From Streptomyces sp. M92 (lineage in GTDB: Bacteria; Actinomycetota; Actinomycetes; Streptomycetales; Streptomycetaceae): DNA of 64,000 nucleotides. Shown here in pieces: positions 16,046 through 25,784 of this stretch (position 1 is the first letter of the stretch; each line of letters opens with the position of its first letter). The translations under genes and the position numbers were made by a program. The notes under the pieces are model-generated. The model was not told the DNA's origin. It saw nothing but the letters and a program-made list of their open reading frames with translations, and searched no databases. The stretch is taken from assembly GCF_028473745.1 (NCBI RefSeq), contig NZ_CP101137.1, positions 3,906,001 to 3,970,000 on the forward strand, read 5' to 3'.

Positions 16046-18451
16046 ATGTCCTCAACGCAGGGGGGCGTGCCGGTCTCAGGGGCGCGGGGCAGTGCCGATC
16101 CGCGGCTCCGCCGCGGGGCGCGAGCAACCACAACGAAGCCGCACCCGCCCGCGACGACAAGCCACCCCCTGCGCACCGCGATCATCGGCGGAGGCCCCGG
16201 CGGCCTCTACACCGCCGCCCTCCTCAAACGCCTCGCCCCCGACCGCGAGGTCACCGTCTGGGAACGCAACGCCCCCGACGACACCTTCGGCTTCGGCGTG
16301 GTCCTCTCCGACGAGACCCTGGGCGGCATCGAACACGCCGACCCGGTCGTCTACGCGGCCCTGCGTCAGGACTTCGTCCGCTGGGACGACGTCCACATCA
16401 CCCACCGAGGCACCCGGCAAACCTCCACAGGACACGGCTTCGCCGCCCTCGGCCGCCGCCGCCTCCTGGAGATCCTGCACGACCGCTGCCGCTCCCTCGG
16501 CGTCGACCTGCGCTTCCGTACCGAGGCCCCGCACCCGGACCGGCTGGCGCGGGAGTACGACCTGGTCGTCGCCGCCGACGGCGTACACAGCACCACCCGC
16601 GACACCTACCGCGACGTGTTCCGGCCCCGCCTGGCCCCCCACCGCTGCCGCTACATCTGGCTGGCCGCCGACTTCGCCTTCGACGCCTTCCGCTTCGACA
16701 TCGCCGAGACCGAGCACGGCGTGATGCAGCTGCACGGCTACCCCTACGCCCCCGACGCCTCCACCGTCATCGTCGAGATGCGCGAGGAGGTCTGGAAGGC
16801 GGCCGGCTTCGACGGGCTCGACGAGGCCGAGTCCACCGCCCGCTGCGCCAAGATCTTCGCCGACGCCCTCGGCGGCCGCCCGCTGAAGTCCAACAAGTCG
16901 GCCTGGACCACCTTCCGCACGGTCGTCAACGGACACTGGTCGCACGGCAACGTCGTCCTCCTCGGCGACGCCGCCCACACCGCCCACTTCTCCATCGGCT
17001 CCGGCACCAAGCTCGCCGTCGAGGACGCCCTCGCGCTCGCCGCCTGCCTGGAGGAACAGCCCACGCTCGGAAAGGCGCTCACCGCCTACGAGGAGGAGCG
17101 GCGCCCCGTCGTCGCCTCCACCCAGCGGGCGGCCAAGGCCAGCCTGGAGTGGTTCGAGGACGTGTCCCGGTACCTGGACCAGCCGCCCCGCCGCTTCGCC
17201 TTCAACCTGCTCACCCGCAGCCGCCGCGTCACCCACGACAACCTGCGGCTGCGCGACGCCCGCTTCACCGAGTCCGTCGAGCGTGAGTTCGGCTGCCCGC
17301 CCGGCACACCCCCGATGTTCACCCCGTTCCGGCTGCGTGGGCTGACCCTGCGCAACCGCGTCGTCGTCTCCCCGATGGACATGTACTCGGCCACCGACGG
17401 CGTCCCCGGCGACTTCCACCTGGTCCACCTGGGGGCGAGGGCGCTGGGCGGCGCCGGACTGGTGATGACCGAGATGGTGTGCGTCAGCGAGCAGGGCCGC
17501 ATCACCCCGGGCTGCGCGGGCCTCTACACCGGACGCCAGGCGGAGGCGTGGCGGCGGGTCACGGACTTCGTGCACGCCCAGGCGCCCGGCACCGCGATCG
17601 GGGTGCAGCTCGGGCACAGCGGCCGCAAGGGCTCGACCCGGCTGATGTGGGAGGGCATGGACGAATCGCTCCCCGAGGGCAACTGGCCCCTGGTGGCCCC
17701 CTCCCCGCTGCCGTACAAGCCGGGCGGCCAGGTCCCGCGCGAGCTGACCCGGGCACAGCTCACGGACGTCCGCGAGCAGTTCACGGCCGCCGCCCGCCGC
17801 GCCGCACGGGCCGGGTTCGACCTGCTCGAACTGCACTGCGCCCACGGCTACCTGCTCTCCGGGTTCCTCTCCCCGCTCACCAACCGCCGCACCGACGCCT
17901 ACGGCGGTTCAACGGAGAAACGGCTCCGCTTCCCGTTGGAGGTCTTCGACGCCGTACGCGCCGAATGGCCAGAGGACCGGCCCATGACCGTGCGCGTCTC
18001 CGCGACCGACTGGGCCGAGGGCGGCACGAGCCCCGAGGAGGCCGTGGCCATCGCCCGCGCCTTCGCGGCGCACGGCGCCGACGCCGTCGACGTGTCCACG
18101 GGGCAGGTCGTGGCCGAGGAGCGGCCGGAGTTCGGGCGCTCGTACCAGGCCCCGTACGCCGACCGCATCCGGCACGAGGCGGGTGTCCCGGTGATCGCCG
18201 TCGGCGCGATCTCCTCCTGGGACGACGTGAACTCGCTGATCCTGGCCGGCCGCGCCGACCTGTGCGCGCTCGCCCGCCCCCACCTCTACGACCCGCACTG
18301 GACGCTGCACGCGGCGGCCGAGCAGGGCTACGAGGGGCCGGGCGTCGTCTGGCCGGCTCCGTACCGGGCGGGCAGCCGCCGCCCGGTGACCGGACGCACC
18401 GACGCCCCCAAGCAGAGGCTGACGCTGCACGGCGGACGTCAGGACGTGTAG
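16046..18451 (+). CDS. Two-domain flavoprotein: 2-aminobenzoyl-CoA (or salicylyl-CoA) monooxygenase/reductase
   Basis: An 801-residue fusion. Residues about 45-420 form a class A flavin monooxygenase: GGGPGG (48-53) for FAD, VVAADGVHS, and VVLLGDAAHTAHFSIGSG. From M424 an Old Yellow Enzyme barrel follows (FTPFRLRGLTLRNRVV, GVQLGHSGRKG, and H597-C-A-H600 with AYGGSTEKR). This architecture is that of 2-aminobenzoyl-CoA monooxygenase/reductase and of proteins named salicylyl-CoA 5-hydroxylase, which hydroxylate and then reduce (dearomatise) the ring of a CoA-bound aromatic acid. The first ~43 residues are encoded by a dispersed repeat and precede the normal start of the FAD strand; the true start may be later. 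It overlaps the convergent sulfotransferase by 13 bases. Confidence 0.88.
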   Translation: MSSTQGGVPVSGARGSADPRLRRGARATTTKPHPPATTSHPLRTAIIGGGPGGLYTAALLKRLAPDREVTVWERNAPDDTFGFGVVLSDETLGGIEHADPVVYAALRQDFVRWDDVHITHRGTRQTSTGHGFAALGRRRLLEILHDRCRSLGVDLRFRTEAPHPDRLAREYDLVVAADGVHSTTRDTYRDVFRPRLAPHRCRYIWLAADFAFDAFRFDIAETEHGVMQLHGYPYAPDASTVIVEMREEVWKAAGFDGLDEAESTARCAKIFADALGGRPLKSNKSAWTTFRTVVNGHWSHGNVVLLGDAAHTAHFSIGSGTKLAVEDALALAACLEEQPTLGKALTAYEEERRPVVASTQRAAKASLEWFEDVSRYLDQPPRRFAFNLLTRSRRVTHDNLRLRDARFTESVEREFGCPPGTPPMFTPFRLRGLTLRNRVVVSPMDMYSATDGVPGDFHLVHLGARALGGAGLVMTEMVCVSEQGRITPGCAGLYTGRQAEAWRRVTDFVHAQAPGTAIGVQLGHSGRKGSTRLMWEGMDESLPEGNWPLVAPSPLPYKPGGQVPRELTRAQLTDVREQFTAAARRAARAGFDLLELHCAHGYLLSGFLSPLTNRRTDAYGGSTEKRLRFPLEVFDAVRAEWPEDRPMTVRVSATDWAEGGTSPEEAVAIARAFAAHGADAVDVSTGQVVAEERPEFGRSYQAPYADRIRHEAGVPVIAVGAISSWDDVNSLILAGRADLCALARPHLYDPHWTLHAAAEQGYEGPGVVWPAPYRAGSRRPVTGRTDAPKQRLTLHGGRQDV
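16076..16165. repeat. Dispersed Streptomyces-type repeat at the operon junction
   Basis: A CAGGGGCGCGGGGCAGTGC block, a central CGCGGCTCCGCCGCGG dyad, and a trailing CCACAACGAAGCCGCACCCG resemble a repeat often seen between Streptomyces genes (recalled, not searched). It is translated as the N-terminal extension of the next gene. Confidence 0.5.
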
Positions 18452-19353
18452 CCCCAGGCCGCGCTCACCGGGCGCAGCGGTCCGGCGATCTCGTCCTCGG
18501 CGGGCAGCGCGCGGCCCGGCTGGACCGTGCCGGTGCGGATGTTGTCCCGCCAGTCGCCGAGGCCCCGGACCAGCTCGCTGTCGCTCTTGCGGCCGTACTC
18601 GAGCATGGCCGGGTCGTAGTCGACGCCCAGGAACGCGCACACGCGGCGCATCTCCCGCTCGGGGGCGCCGGTGATGTCCTCGTAGCGCACGGTGAAGCCC
18701 TCGGGGTCGGCCGTGCGGGCCTCCTCGACGGCGTTCACGTAGGGCAGCACGTCGCCGACGGCCTTGTCGTACGGCCGCTTGACGGGGTCGCTCTCGTGCC
18801 AGGAGCGGGCGATCGACTCGGGGTGGCGCAGCAGGAAGACGAAGCGAGCGTCGGGCCAGCAGTCCCTCAGCCGCTGGAACATGTAGACGTTGGCGGGGGT
18901 CTTCTCCACGACGAAGTCCTTGCCGGACCGGGTCAGCTCCCGATGCATGACGCGGTCCCACAGCAGGTGCTCCAGGTCGCCGCGCTCCAGACCGAGGGTG
19001 CTCATCGCGCGCTGGGAGAACCAGTTGGTGCAGACGACCTCCATCCGGCCGAGGTGCAGCTCGTGCGGGGCGTGCAGCCGGGGGTGGGCGCCCAGCATCA
19101 TGCGCAGCAGGGTGGAGCCGGAACGAATGGAGGAGATGATGAAGACGGGCTGCCGCAGCAGCCGCTCGGTCGCCAGCTCCTCGGCCGACGGACACCGGTA
19201 GGGGGGCGCGGGCCGCTGGGCGGGCGCGGGCCGCTGGGCGGGTTCCGGCGCGGCGGACGCCTTCTTGTTCCCCCTCGCTCGGTGGGGCGCTCTCCGTACC
19301 TGGAGGCCGGTGGTGGCGGTGAGGACCCGGTTCAAGTTGCGTGCGAGACTCAT
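18439..19353 (-). CDS. PAPS-dependent sulfotransferase family protein
   Basis: A 304-residue cytosolic sulfotransferase-fold protein. The 5'-phosphosulfate loop reads FIISSIRSGSTLLRMML and the 3'-phosphate motif FVFLLRHPESIARSW, with KTPANVYMF between. These enzymes move sulfate from PAPS to a hydroxyl or amine; the acceptor is unknown. The ATG at 19353 gives MSLARNLNRV; the first ~50 residues are basic and Pro/Ala-rich with a duplicated AQRPAP and precede the fold. It sits inside the aromatic-CoA island on the opposite strand from the monooxygenase, with an operator-like site in its promoter, so it may be co-regulated without being a pathway enzyme. Confidence 0.85.
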   Translation of the reverse strand: MSLARNLNRVLTATTGLQVRRAPHRARGNKKASAAPEPAQRPAPAQRPAPPYRCPSAEELATERLLRQPVFIISSIRSGSTLLRMMLGAHPRLHAPHELHLGRMEVVCTNWFSQRAMSTLGLERGDLEHLLWDRVMHRELTRSGKDFVVEKTPANVYMFQRLRDCWPDARFVFLLRHPESIARSWHESDPVKRPYDKAVGDVLPYVNAVEEARTADPEGFTVRYEDITGAPEREMRRVCAFLGVDYDPAMLEYGRKSDSELVRGLGDWRDNIRTGTVQPGRALPAEDEIAGPLRPVSAAWGYTS

Positions 19354-19412
19354 GCGTCCGCACGGTAGGTGACGAACCTGAGAAGAGGGCCTGAGAGGGC
19401 TGAGGGTTCCAT

Positions 19413-19440
19413 GATCATCGTAAGATGTGATGGAAGTCAC
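19413..19440. promoter_or_regulatory. Operator-like site A upstream of the sulfotransferase
   Basis: GATCATCGTAAGATGT (19413-19428) matches 13 of 16 bases of the site at the paaX-like start, and the overlapping GTGATGGAAGTCAC (19427-19440) matches 11 of 14 bases of motif C. It lies 60-87 bases before the sulfotransferase ATG and touches the 3' end of the regulator gene. Confidence 0.5.
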
Positions 19441-20276
19441 TGACCGGGCGGGGTGTCGAGCGCGGCGTAGACCGCCCCCGCGTCACGCAGCCGCTCGTGC
19501 AGCGCGTGGAAGACGGCCGCCGAGCGGGTGCCGGGCCACCCCTCGGGCAGCAGCCGGGCGGGCAGGCCCGGGTCGGCGTAGGGCAGGTGGCGCCAGGAGT
19601 CCAGCGCGAGGAGGTAGTCGCGGTACGCCTCCTCGGGCGGGGTGTCGGCCCGGCGCTCCCAGTCGCGCAGCACGCGCGCGTGGCGGTCGAGGAACGCCTC
19701 GTGCTCCTTGGCGACCGCGGCCAGGTCCCACCAGCGGGCCACCGCCTCGGCGGTCGGCGTGAAACCCAGGTGCTCACCGCGGAAGAAGTCCACGTAGGAG
19801 TCCAGGCCCAGGCGCCCCAGCGTGTGCCGGGTCTCCCCGTACAGGCGGGCGGGCGCGATCCACACGCCGGGGGCCGCGGTGCCGAAGCCCAGGCCCGCCA
19901 GTCGGGAGCGCAGCACGTGCCGCTTCTGCCGCTGCGACTCCGGCACCGAGAACACCGCGAGCACCCAGCCCTCGTCCTCGTAGGGGGCCGTGGCGTAGAT
20001 GCGCCGGTCCCCGTCGTCCAGCAGTTGCCGGGCCTCCGGGGAGAGTTCGTAACCGGCCGCACCCCGGGCCGTGCGGGCGGGCAGCAGCAGCCCGCGCCGT
20101 TTCAGCCGGGACACCGACGAGCGCACGGAGGGGGCGTCCACGCCGACCGCGGCCAGCAGCCGGATCAGCTCGGCGACGGGCACGGGGCCCGGCGCGAAGC
20201 GGCCGTACGCGCCGTAGAGCGTGACGATCAGGGACCTCGGGGCGTGCTGCGCGTGCTGCTCGGACACGTTGATCAT
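19437..20276 (-). CDS. PaaX-family transcriptional regulator
   Basis: A 279-residue GntR-like regulator of the PaaX family, whose best-known member represses phenylacetate genes and responds to aryl-CoA. The N-terminal winged helix (SLIVTLYGAYGR, then LIRLLAAVGVDAPSVRSSVSRLKRRGLL) is followed by the PaaX middle segment (WVLAVFSVPESQRQKRHVLRSRLAGLGFG) and a C-terminal helical domain (AYRDYLLALDSWRHLPYADPGLPARLLPEGWPG split by short loops). It starts 15 bases after the CoA-ligase gene on the same strand. No Shine-Dalgarno is evident, and an operator-like site covers its start codon, which suggests autoregulation. The likely effector is an aromatic acyl-CoA made by the neighbouring ligase. Confidence 0.9.
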   Translation of the reverse strand: MINVSEQHAQHAPRSLIVTLYGAYGRFAPGPVPVAELIRLLAAVGVDAPSVRSSVSRLKRRGLLLPARTARGAAGYELSPEARQLLDDGDRRIYATAPYEDEGWVLAVFSVPESQRQKRHVLRSRLAGLGFGTAAPGVWIAPARLYGETRHTLGRLGLDSYVDFFRGEHLGFTPTAEAVARWWDLAAVAKEHEAFLDRHARVLRDWERRADTPPEEAYRDYLLALDSWRHLPYADPGLPARLLPEGWPGTRSAAVFHALHERLRDAGAVYAALDTPPGQ

Positions 20277-20295
20277 CTTAGGTTGTCGTCATCAC
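20271..20295. promoter_or_regulatory. Operator-like site B at the regulator start
   Basis: GATCATCTTAGGTTGT (20271-20286) repeats site A with three mismatches and includes the regulator's start codon; on the minus strand TGACGACA (20284-20291) echoes the core of motifs C and D. Confidence 0.45.
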
Positions 20296-21959
20296 GCCTG
20301 GTCGCCCCGGGGACGGTCGGGAGGCGGGAGCAGCCGGTAGCGCTGGAGCTTCCCGGTCGCCGTGCGCGGCAGCGCGTCCGGGAAGTGGATCTCGCGCGGG
20401 CACTTGTACGGCGCCAGCTCCGCCCGGAGGAAGGCGCGCAGCGCGTCGGCGTCCCGCTCGGCGCCCTCCCGCAGCACCGCGTGGGCGACCACCACCTGCC
20501 CGCGGTGCGCGTCGGGCCGGCCCACCACCGCCGCCTCCACCACGTCCGGGTGGCGCAGCAGGGCGTCCTCCACCTCGGGCCCGGCGATGTTGTACCCGGC
20601 GGAGATGATCATGTCGTCGGCGCGGGCCACGTACCGGAAGTACCCGTCGGGCTCCCGCACATAGGTGTCCCCGGTGATGTTCCACCCGTCGCGCACGTAC
20701 TCCCGCTGCCGCGGATCGGCGAGGTACCGGCAGCCCACCGGTCCCCGCACCGCCAGCAGCCCCGGCTCCCCGTCGGGCACCGGCGCCCCGGACTCGTCCT
20801 GCACGCGCGCGTGCCAACCCGGCACCGGGACGCCGGTCGTGCCGGGCCTGATGTCGCCGTCGGCCGCGGAGACGAAGATGTGCAGCAGCTCGGTGGCGCC
20901 GATGCCGTTGATGATGCGCAGTCCGGTGCGTTCGTACCAGGCCCGCCAGGTGGCCGCGGGCAGGTTCTCGCCCGCCGAGACACAGCGCCGGAGGCTGGTG
21001 ACGTCGTGGGCGTCCAGCTCGTCGAGCATCGCGCGGTACGCCGTCGGCGCGGTGAACAGCACCGACACCCGGTGCTCGGCGACGGCGGGCAACAGCTGCC
21101 GGGGGCCCGCCTGTTCGAGCAGCAGCGCGCTCGCCCCCGCGCGCATCGGGAAGATCACCAGTCCGCCGAGACCGAAGGTGAAGCCGAGCGGCGGACTGCC
21201 CGCGAAGACGTCGTCCGGGCGCGGCCGGAGCACGTGCGCGGAGAAGGTGTCGGCGATCGCCAGCACGTCGCGGTGGAAGTGCACGCAGCCCTTGGGCCGG
21301 CCGGTGGTGCCGGAGGTGAACGCGATCAGCGCCACGTCGTCGGCCGCCGTGTCCGCGGCCGGGTACGGCGTACCCGGCGCCGCGCCGGCCTCCCCGCCGG
21401 CTTCCGTGCCGGCCTCCGCGCGGGTCAGCAGATCGTCGGGCGCGTCCCCGCCGTACGTCGTGATCCGCAGCCCCGGCACCTCCGCCTTGGCGAGGTCGTC
21501 GACGGACCGGACGTCGCACAGCGCGTGGCGCACCCGGGCGATCTCGCAGACCGCGCGCAGCTCGTGCGGGCGCTGCTGGGCCAGCACGGTGACCGCCACC
21601 GCGCCCGCCTTCAGCACCGCCAGCCAGCAGGCCGCCAGCCACGGGGTGGTGGGGCCGCGCAGCAGCACCCGGTTGCCCGGGACGACCCCGAGGTCCCCGG
21701 TGAGGAGGCGGGCGAGCCGGTCGACGCGGTCCCGCAACCGCCCGTACGTCCAGTCGTCCCCGGACGCGGTGCGGAAGACCGGGCGGTCGTCGGGCGGGCC
21801 GGCGAGCAGCTCGGCCGCGCAGTTCAGCCGGGCGGGGTAGCGCAGCTCCGGCAGGTCGAAGCGGAGCTCGGGCCACTGGTCGGGGGGCGGCAGGTGTTCG
21901 CGCGCGAAGGTGTCGACGTGGCCGGAGCGGTGCGGCTCCGCGCGGTGCGTCTGCGCCAT
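20292..21959 (-). CDS. Aromatic acid-CoA ligase (2-aminobenzoate/benzoate-CoA ligase-like)
   Basis: A 555-residue ANL-superfamily adenylating enzyme. The AMP loop FTSGTTGRPKG, NGIGATELLHIF (A5), GWNITGDTYV (A7), and the invariant lysine in LPRTATGKLQRY near the C-terminus are all intact. Spacing and the VRGPTTPWLAACWLAVLKAG-type N-terminal half resemble benzoate/2-aminobenzoate-CoA ligases rather than fatty-acid ligases. It would activate the acid that feeds the monooxygenase/reductase. It is read leftward from a divergent promoter region shared with the acyl-CoA dehydrogenase, and the PaaX-type gene follows in the same direction. A short Ala/Gly-rich loop (about residues 195-215) is variable sequence. 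Confidence 0.88.
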   Translation of the reverse strand: MAQTHRAEPHRSGHVDTFAREHLPPPDQWPELRFDLPELRYPARLNCAAELLAGPPDDRPVFRTASGDDWTYGRLRDRVDRLARLLTGDLGVVPGNRVLLRGPTTPWLAACWLAVLKAGAVAVTVLAQQRPHELRAVCEIARVRHALCDVRSVDDLAKAEVPGLRITTYGGDAPDDLLTRAEAGTEAGGEAGAAPGTPYPAADTAADDVALIAFTSGTTGRPKGCVHFHRDVLAIADTFSAHVLRPRPDDVFAGSPPLGFTFGLGGLVIFPMRAGASALLLEQAGPRQLLPAVAEHRVSVLFTAPTAYRAMLDELDAHDVTSLRRCVSAGENLPAATWRAWYERTGLRIINGIGATELLHIFVSAADGDIRPGTTGVPVPGWHARVQDESGAPVPDGEPGLLAVRGPVGCRYLADPRQREYVRDGWNITGDTYVREPDGYFRYVARADDMIISAGYNIAGPEVEDALLRHPDVVEAAVVGRPDAHRGQVVVAHAVLREGAERDADALRAFLRAELAPYKCPREIHFPDALPRTATGKLQRYRLLPPPDRPRGDQA

Positions 21960-22012
21960 GGCGGTTCGCCCCCTTTGTCGTGGTGGGCTCGCGCAACGAG
22001 CGTATCGTGTTG

Positions 22013-22050
22013 GTGACGACAGTCAACGGTGCGCGATAGCCTCGGGTGTG
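22013..22050. promoter_or_regulatory. Operator-like motif D in the divergent ligase/dehydrogenase promoter
   Basis: GTGACGACAGTCA (22013-22025) is identical to motif C, and the downstream bases (ACGGTG, then GATAGCCTCGGGTG) also parallel those before the hydratase. GATAGC at 22035-22040 may be the rightward -10 box. Confidence 0.6.
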
Positions 22051-22120
22051 GCCCGGCGTGCGGGAGACCGGGACGCGGCGCGGGTCGTAGCGGGGGACGT
22101 GGCAGGGGAAGGGACCGTCG

Positions 22121-23497
22121 ATGACCGCATTCTCGCTCGAACCGGAACAACTCGCCTGGTGCGCCGAGGTTCGCGCCCTGGCCGCCGAACGGCTGCGCCC
22201 GCTGGCCGAGAAGGGCGAGCCGGACCGCGTGAACCGCGCCCTCCTCGCCGAACTCGGCACCCTCGGGCTGCTGCCCCGCCTGTTCACCTCGGGCGCCCTC
22301 GACCTCTGTCTGATGCGCGAGTCCCTGGCCCACGCCTGCACGGAGGCCGAGACCGCCCTCGCCCTCCAGGGCCTCGGCGCCCACCCGGTGCACGCCCACG
22401 GCAGCGAGGCCCAGCGCGCCCGCTGGCTCCCCCGGGTGAGCGACGGCAGCGCGGTCGCCGCCTTCGCCCTCAGCGAGCCCGACGCCGGCTCGGACGCGGC
22501 GGCGCTGACCCTCGCGGCGGAACCGGCCAGGGACCGGGCGGACGCCGACGCACCCGACCCCGAAGAGCGTGGCGCGGAGCGCGGCCCGGAGGCGAACCCG
22601 CCACCGGACGCCGGAGGAACCGGCACGGGACGGGGTGGGGCTCCCGGCTCCGCCGTCCCGCGGCCCGGCGGGCGGGCGATTCGACCGGCCGGGGACACCG
22701 AAGGGCCTGCCGCCCGGTCCGCTGGGCCTGCCGGTGCCTCGTTGGCCGCCCACCGCGACGGCCCCGCCGCCTGGCGGCTCACCGGCGAGAAGTGCTGGAT
22801 CTCCAACGCCCCCGAGGCCGACTTCTACACCGTCTTCGCCCGCACCACCCCCGGCGCCGGCGCCCGCGGCGTCACCGCCTTCCTCGTGCCCGCCGACCGC
22901 CCCGGCCTCACCGGCACCCCCCTCGACATGCTCTCCCCGCACCCCATCGGCGCCCTCGCCTTCGACGCCGTCCCCGTCACCCCCGACGACGTCCTCGGCG
23001 AGCCCGACCGCGGCTTCCGGGTCGCCATGGGCACCCTCAACCTGTTCCGCCCCAGCGTCGGCGCCTTCGCCGTCGGCATGGCGCAGGCGGCCCTCGACGC
23101 CACCCTCGCGCACACCACCGCCCGCGAGGCCTTCGGCGGCAGACTGCGCGACCTGCAGACCGTCGCCCACCAGACGGCCGAGATGGCCCTGCGCACCGAG
23201 GCGGCCCGCCTGATGGTGTACGCGGCGGCCACGGCGTACGACGAGGGCGCGCCGGACGTCCCGCGCCGCTCCGCGATGGCCAAACTCCTCGCCACCGAGA
23301 CCGCCCAGTACGTCGTCGACCGCGCCGTCCAGCTGCACGGCGCCCGTGCCCTGCGCCGCGGCCACCTCCTCGAACACCTCTACCGGGAGGTGCGCGCCCC
23401 GCGCGTCTACGAGGGCGCGAGCGAGGTGCAGCGCGGCATCATCGCCAAGGAGCTGTACCGCACCCTGGACGCGACGACCGAGGAGACCGGAAGGTGA
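22121..23497 (+). CDS. Acyl-CoA dehydrogenase with a 75-residue insertion
   Basis: A 458-residue FAD-dependent acyl-CoA dehydrogenase: alpha-helical N-domain, beta-domain entry AFALSEPDAGSD and LTGEKCWISNAPEAD, a C-terminal helical domain with FGGRLRDLQTVAHQTAEM, and the catalytic Glu of VYEGASEVQRG. Between E134 and about residue 210 lies a low-complexity Pro/Gly/Ala/Arg stretch that replaces the few residues normally joining two beta-strands, making the protein some 75 residues longer than relatives. Reading frame is kept. Divergent from the ligase and coupled by GTGA to a Rid protein, it probably oxidises a reduced ring-CoA or later intermediate. Confidence 0.88.
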   Translation: MTAFSLEPEQLAWCAEVRALAAERLRPLAEKGEPDRVNRALLAELGTLGLLPRLFTSGALDLCLMRESLAHACTEAETALALQGLGAHPVHAHGSEAQRARWLPRVSDGSAVAAFALSEPDAGSDAAALTLAAEPARDRADADAPDPEERGAERGPEANPPPDAGGTGTGRGGAPGSAVPRPGGRAIRPAGDTEGPAARSAGPAGASLAAHRDGPAAWRLTGEKCWISNAPEADFYTVFARTTPGAGARGVTAFLVPADRPGLTGTPLDMLSPHPIGALAFDAVPVTPDDVLGEPDRGFRVAMGTLNLFRPSVGAFAVGMAQAALDATLAHTTAREAFGGRLRDLQTVAHQTAEMALRTEAARLMVYAAATAYDEGAPDVPRRSAMAKLLATETAQYVVDRAVQLHGARALRRGHLLEHLYREVRAPRVYEGASEVQRGIIAKELYRTLDATTEETGR

Positions 23498-23892
23498 CCG
23501 CCGAACGGCTGAACCCGCCCGAACTCTCCCCGCCCACCGGCTTCTCCCACGCCGTCGTCGCCACCGGCACCCGCGTCGTGTTCCTGGCCGGCCAGACCGC
23601 CCTCGACACCGACGGCAAGGTCACCGGCGACACCCTCCCCGCCCAGTTCGAGCAGGCCCTCACCAACCTCCTCACCGCCCTGCACGCCGCCGGCGGCACC
23701 CCCGCCGACCTCGCCCGCGTCACCGTCTACGCCACGGACGTCGCCGCCTACCGCACCCACGCCGCCGAACTCGGCCGCACCTGGCGCCGGCTGGCCGGCC
23801 GCGACTACCCGGCGATGGCGGTCGTGGAGGTCGTACGCCTGTGGGACGAGCGGGCGCTGGTGGAACTCGACGGATTCGCCGTACTGCCCTAG
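23494..23892 (+). CDS. RidA/YjgF-family protein lacking the deaminase arginine
   Basis: A 132-residue Rid-superfamily protein. The core segments FLAGQTALD, FEQALTNLLTALHAAGG and the LARVTVYATD strand are clear. In true RidA imine deaminases an Arg follows Pro-Ala (around residue 105); here the place is M108 in YPAMAVVEV, so it belongs to one of the other Rid subfamilies. Rid-like genes accompany 2-aminobenzoyl-CoA and related degradation clusters, where an amino-substituted ring-CoA yields an enamine or imine, so a role in removing nitrogen or handling that intermediate is plausible. GTG start, overlapping the dehydrogenase stop as GTGA. Confidence 0.85.
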   Translation: MTAERLNPPELSPPTGFSHAVVATGTRVVFLAGQTALDTDGKVTGDTLPAQFEQALTNLLTALHAAGGTPADLARVTVYATDVAAYRTHAAELGRTWRRLAGRDYPAMAVVEVVRLWDERALVELDGFAVLP

Positions 23893-23919
23893 AGGACCCG
23901 CAGACCCTAGAGTTCCGGC

Positions 23920-25717
<1,798 letters not shown>

Positions 25718-25725
25718 GCCCCGAC

Positions 25726-25766
25726 GCCGCGGGCCCCCGCACCACGTCGGTGCGGGGGCCCGCGGC
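25726..25766. terminator. Strong bidirectional terminator
   Basis: A perfect 18-bp stem (GCCGCGGGCCCCCGCACC and its complement) with loop ACGTC lies between the convergent DUF6299-like and DUF2637 genes and would serve both. Confidence 0.85.
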
Positions 25767-25784
25767 ATCGGCGGTCGGCCGTGG

